DNA from: Chitinophagaceae bacterium
GTDB lineage: Bacteria; Bacteroidota; Bacteroidia; Chitinophagales; Chitinophagaceae
Length of the DNA stretch: 5,747 nucleotides
Assembly (NCBI GenBank): GCA_021323155.1
Contig: JAJTCI010000168.1
Span: 1 to 5,747, forward strand
Direction of reading: 5' to 3'
The notes under the pieces are model-generated. The model made no database searches, was not told the DNA's origin, and worked only from the letters and a program-made list of their open reading frames with translations. The position numbers were made by a program, and so were the translations under genes. Of the stretch, positions 4,779-5,747 are shown piece by piece. Positions within the stretch are counted from its first letter, which is position 1, and each line of letters opens with the position of its first letter.

Positions 4779-5747
4779 ATGAAAAAAGGTTTACTATTTC
4801 TCGTTTTTGCCTGCGCTTCCATTGTATCGTTTGCCACGCATATCGCTGCGGGCGAATTGTATTATGTTTACGAAGGACCGGGCGCAGCCGCCAATACCAG
4901 TCGCTACAAGATCACGATGAAACTTTTCCGTGACTGTTCTTCTGTTGGCCAGGACCTGAACGCCGAAGGGGTTACCATTGGCATTTATAATAATCCAGCT
5001 CTGAGCCGGCATACGACCCTTTCCCTAACGAAACAATGGACAGGCGCTGTGCCCAGCATTCAGAATACGAACGGTGCCAATCCCTGCCTTTCACCATTTG
5101 TCAGCATCTGTTATCACGTAGGAACATTTTCAAACTCCATTGACCTGCCGAATACGCCTGGTGGTTATACGTTAGCCTGGGTGAGATTCACCCGGACGGC
5201 CTTGGAGAATGTAGTAGCAGGCGGTTTTATTGGCGCCACATTTATTACACAGATTCCCGGGACAACCCAGTTACCGTCGGGCACTAATAATTCCGCGCAG
5301 TTTGTTACGAAGGATACTTCCACTATTTGCAAGAACACCAGCTTCAGCATTGACTTCAGCGCAACAGATTCGAACGGGGATTCGCTTTCCTACGCTTTTA
5401 CTTCTGCGTATGATGGAACACCGGATCCCGCCAACCCTACAAACCCTAGTCCTCCGCCTCCACTTACGCTTTCTCTTCCCAGTTTGAACTATACGACCGG
5501 TTACAGTGGTGCAGCACCATTGGGACCTGGCGTGACGATCAACCCGCAAACTGGGATCATTTCTGGTGTGGCGCCAACCGTACCTGACTACTATGTTATT
5601 TGTGTTGTTGTAAGCGAATGGCGTGGCGGCGTACGGATCTACAAGCACAGCAAAGATTTTATTCTGAAAGTTGGGGACTGTTCGATGACGGGTGCCGAAT
5701 TGGCGCCGTCTTACATAACCTGTGATGGATTCTCCTGGACGTTCCAG
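4779..5747 (+). CDS. Large secreted adhesin-like protein, N-terminal 323 residues (runs off the right edge)
   Basis: The frame is open from the ATG at 4779 to the last base. A Sec signal peptide is clear: MKKG, a hydrophobic core LLFLVFACASIV, and likely cleavage after SFA (residue 19). The mature start THIAAGELYYVYEG, followed by YKITMKLFRDCS, is typical of large Bacteroidetes surface or secreted proteins beginning with a 'H-I-x-x-G-E-x-x-Y...Y-x-I-T-x-x-x-(Y/F)-R-D-C' module. Many of these carry PKD/Ig-like repeats and end in a type IX secretion or gliding-motility-associated sorting domain; that end is outside the window. A Pro-rich stretch (PTNPSPPPP, about 220-228) and a putative-Ig-like segment INPQTGIISGVAP follow. 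A DCS and a later CDGFSW suggest that another repeat is beginning. Function is probably adhesion or surface structure. It has its own promoter and AAGGAG 20 nt before the ATG, too far for normal spacing. Confidence 0.88.
   Translation, partial: MKKGLLFLVFACASIVSFATHIAAGELYYVYEGPGAAANTSRYKITMKLFRDCSSVGQDLNAEGVTIGIYNNPALSRHTTLSLTKQWTGAVPSIQNTNGANPCLSPFVSICYHVGTFSNSIDLPNTPGGYTLAWVRFTRTALENVVAGGFIGATFITQIPGTTQLPSGTNNSAQFVTKDTSTICKNTSFSIDFSATDSNGDSLSYAFTSAYDGTPDPANPTNPSPPPPLTLSLPSLNYTTGYSGAAPLGPGVTINPQTGIISGVAPTVPDYYVICVVVSEWRGGVRIYKHSKDFILKVGDCSMTGAELAPSYITCDGFSWTFQ

Noticed and set aside
5271..5648. Minus-strand 125-codon frame and plus-strand 85-codon frame in the exported-protein gene
   Set aside because: Both are shadows. 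The frame from 4779 is open for 323 codons with a signal peptide and family-like motifs.

Overview
The window looks like chromosomal DNA from a Bacteroidetes bacterium, probably near Chitinophagaceae. The clues are promoters of the TAnnTTTG type, few Shine-Dalgarno sites, two lipoproteins with an S-C-(S/Q)-K type lipobox, and a large secreted protein of a kind common in that phylum. The family assignment comes from remembered protein sequences, not from a search.

Left part (1-1227), minus strand. The first 15 codons of rpsL (ribosomal protein S12) run off the left edge, with a good promoter upstream. A terminator separates rpsL from two small lipoprotein genes (197-760 and 790-1227). These two lie 29 bp apart and look like diverged tandem paralogues in one transcription unit.

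Middle (1228-1785). A 558-bp stretch has no credible gene. Its right half holds GCAAAG-rich dispersed-repeat DNA: an inverted arm, two direct copies of a 20-bp core 115 bp apart, and a GC-rich palindrome of about 31 bp that appears to have inserted into one repeat unit. A strong terminator for the next gene closes it.

Centre (1786-4075). ilvE (branched-chain aminotransferase, minus strand) diverges from a plus-strand pair across a 71-bp intergenic region with nearly symmetrical, back-to-back -7 elements. The pair is an unrecognised 192-residue protein, translationally coupled to rdgB/HAM1 (XTP/dITP pyrophosphatase). The layout of the unknown protein (short N-terminal helix, Lys/Ala/Pro linker, small alpha/beta domain ending in an LW helix) resembles the DNA polymerase III psi subunit. 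This is the most interesting lead in the window, but it rests on architecture alone.

Right part (4076-5747), plus strand. A 63-bp array of nine heptamers (CCATTGA, then CCATTCA) sits between rdgB and a hotdog-fold thioesterase gene that apparently starts with TTG. An intergenic region with a Bacteroidetes promoter and a GTAAAGC/GCTTTAC inverted repeat precedes a large exported protein. Its first 323 codons are open to the right edge.

Most of the window is ordinary housekeeping and cell-envelope content. I see no defence system, mobile-element gene, CRISPR array or RNA gene.
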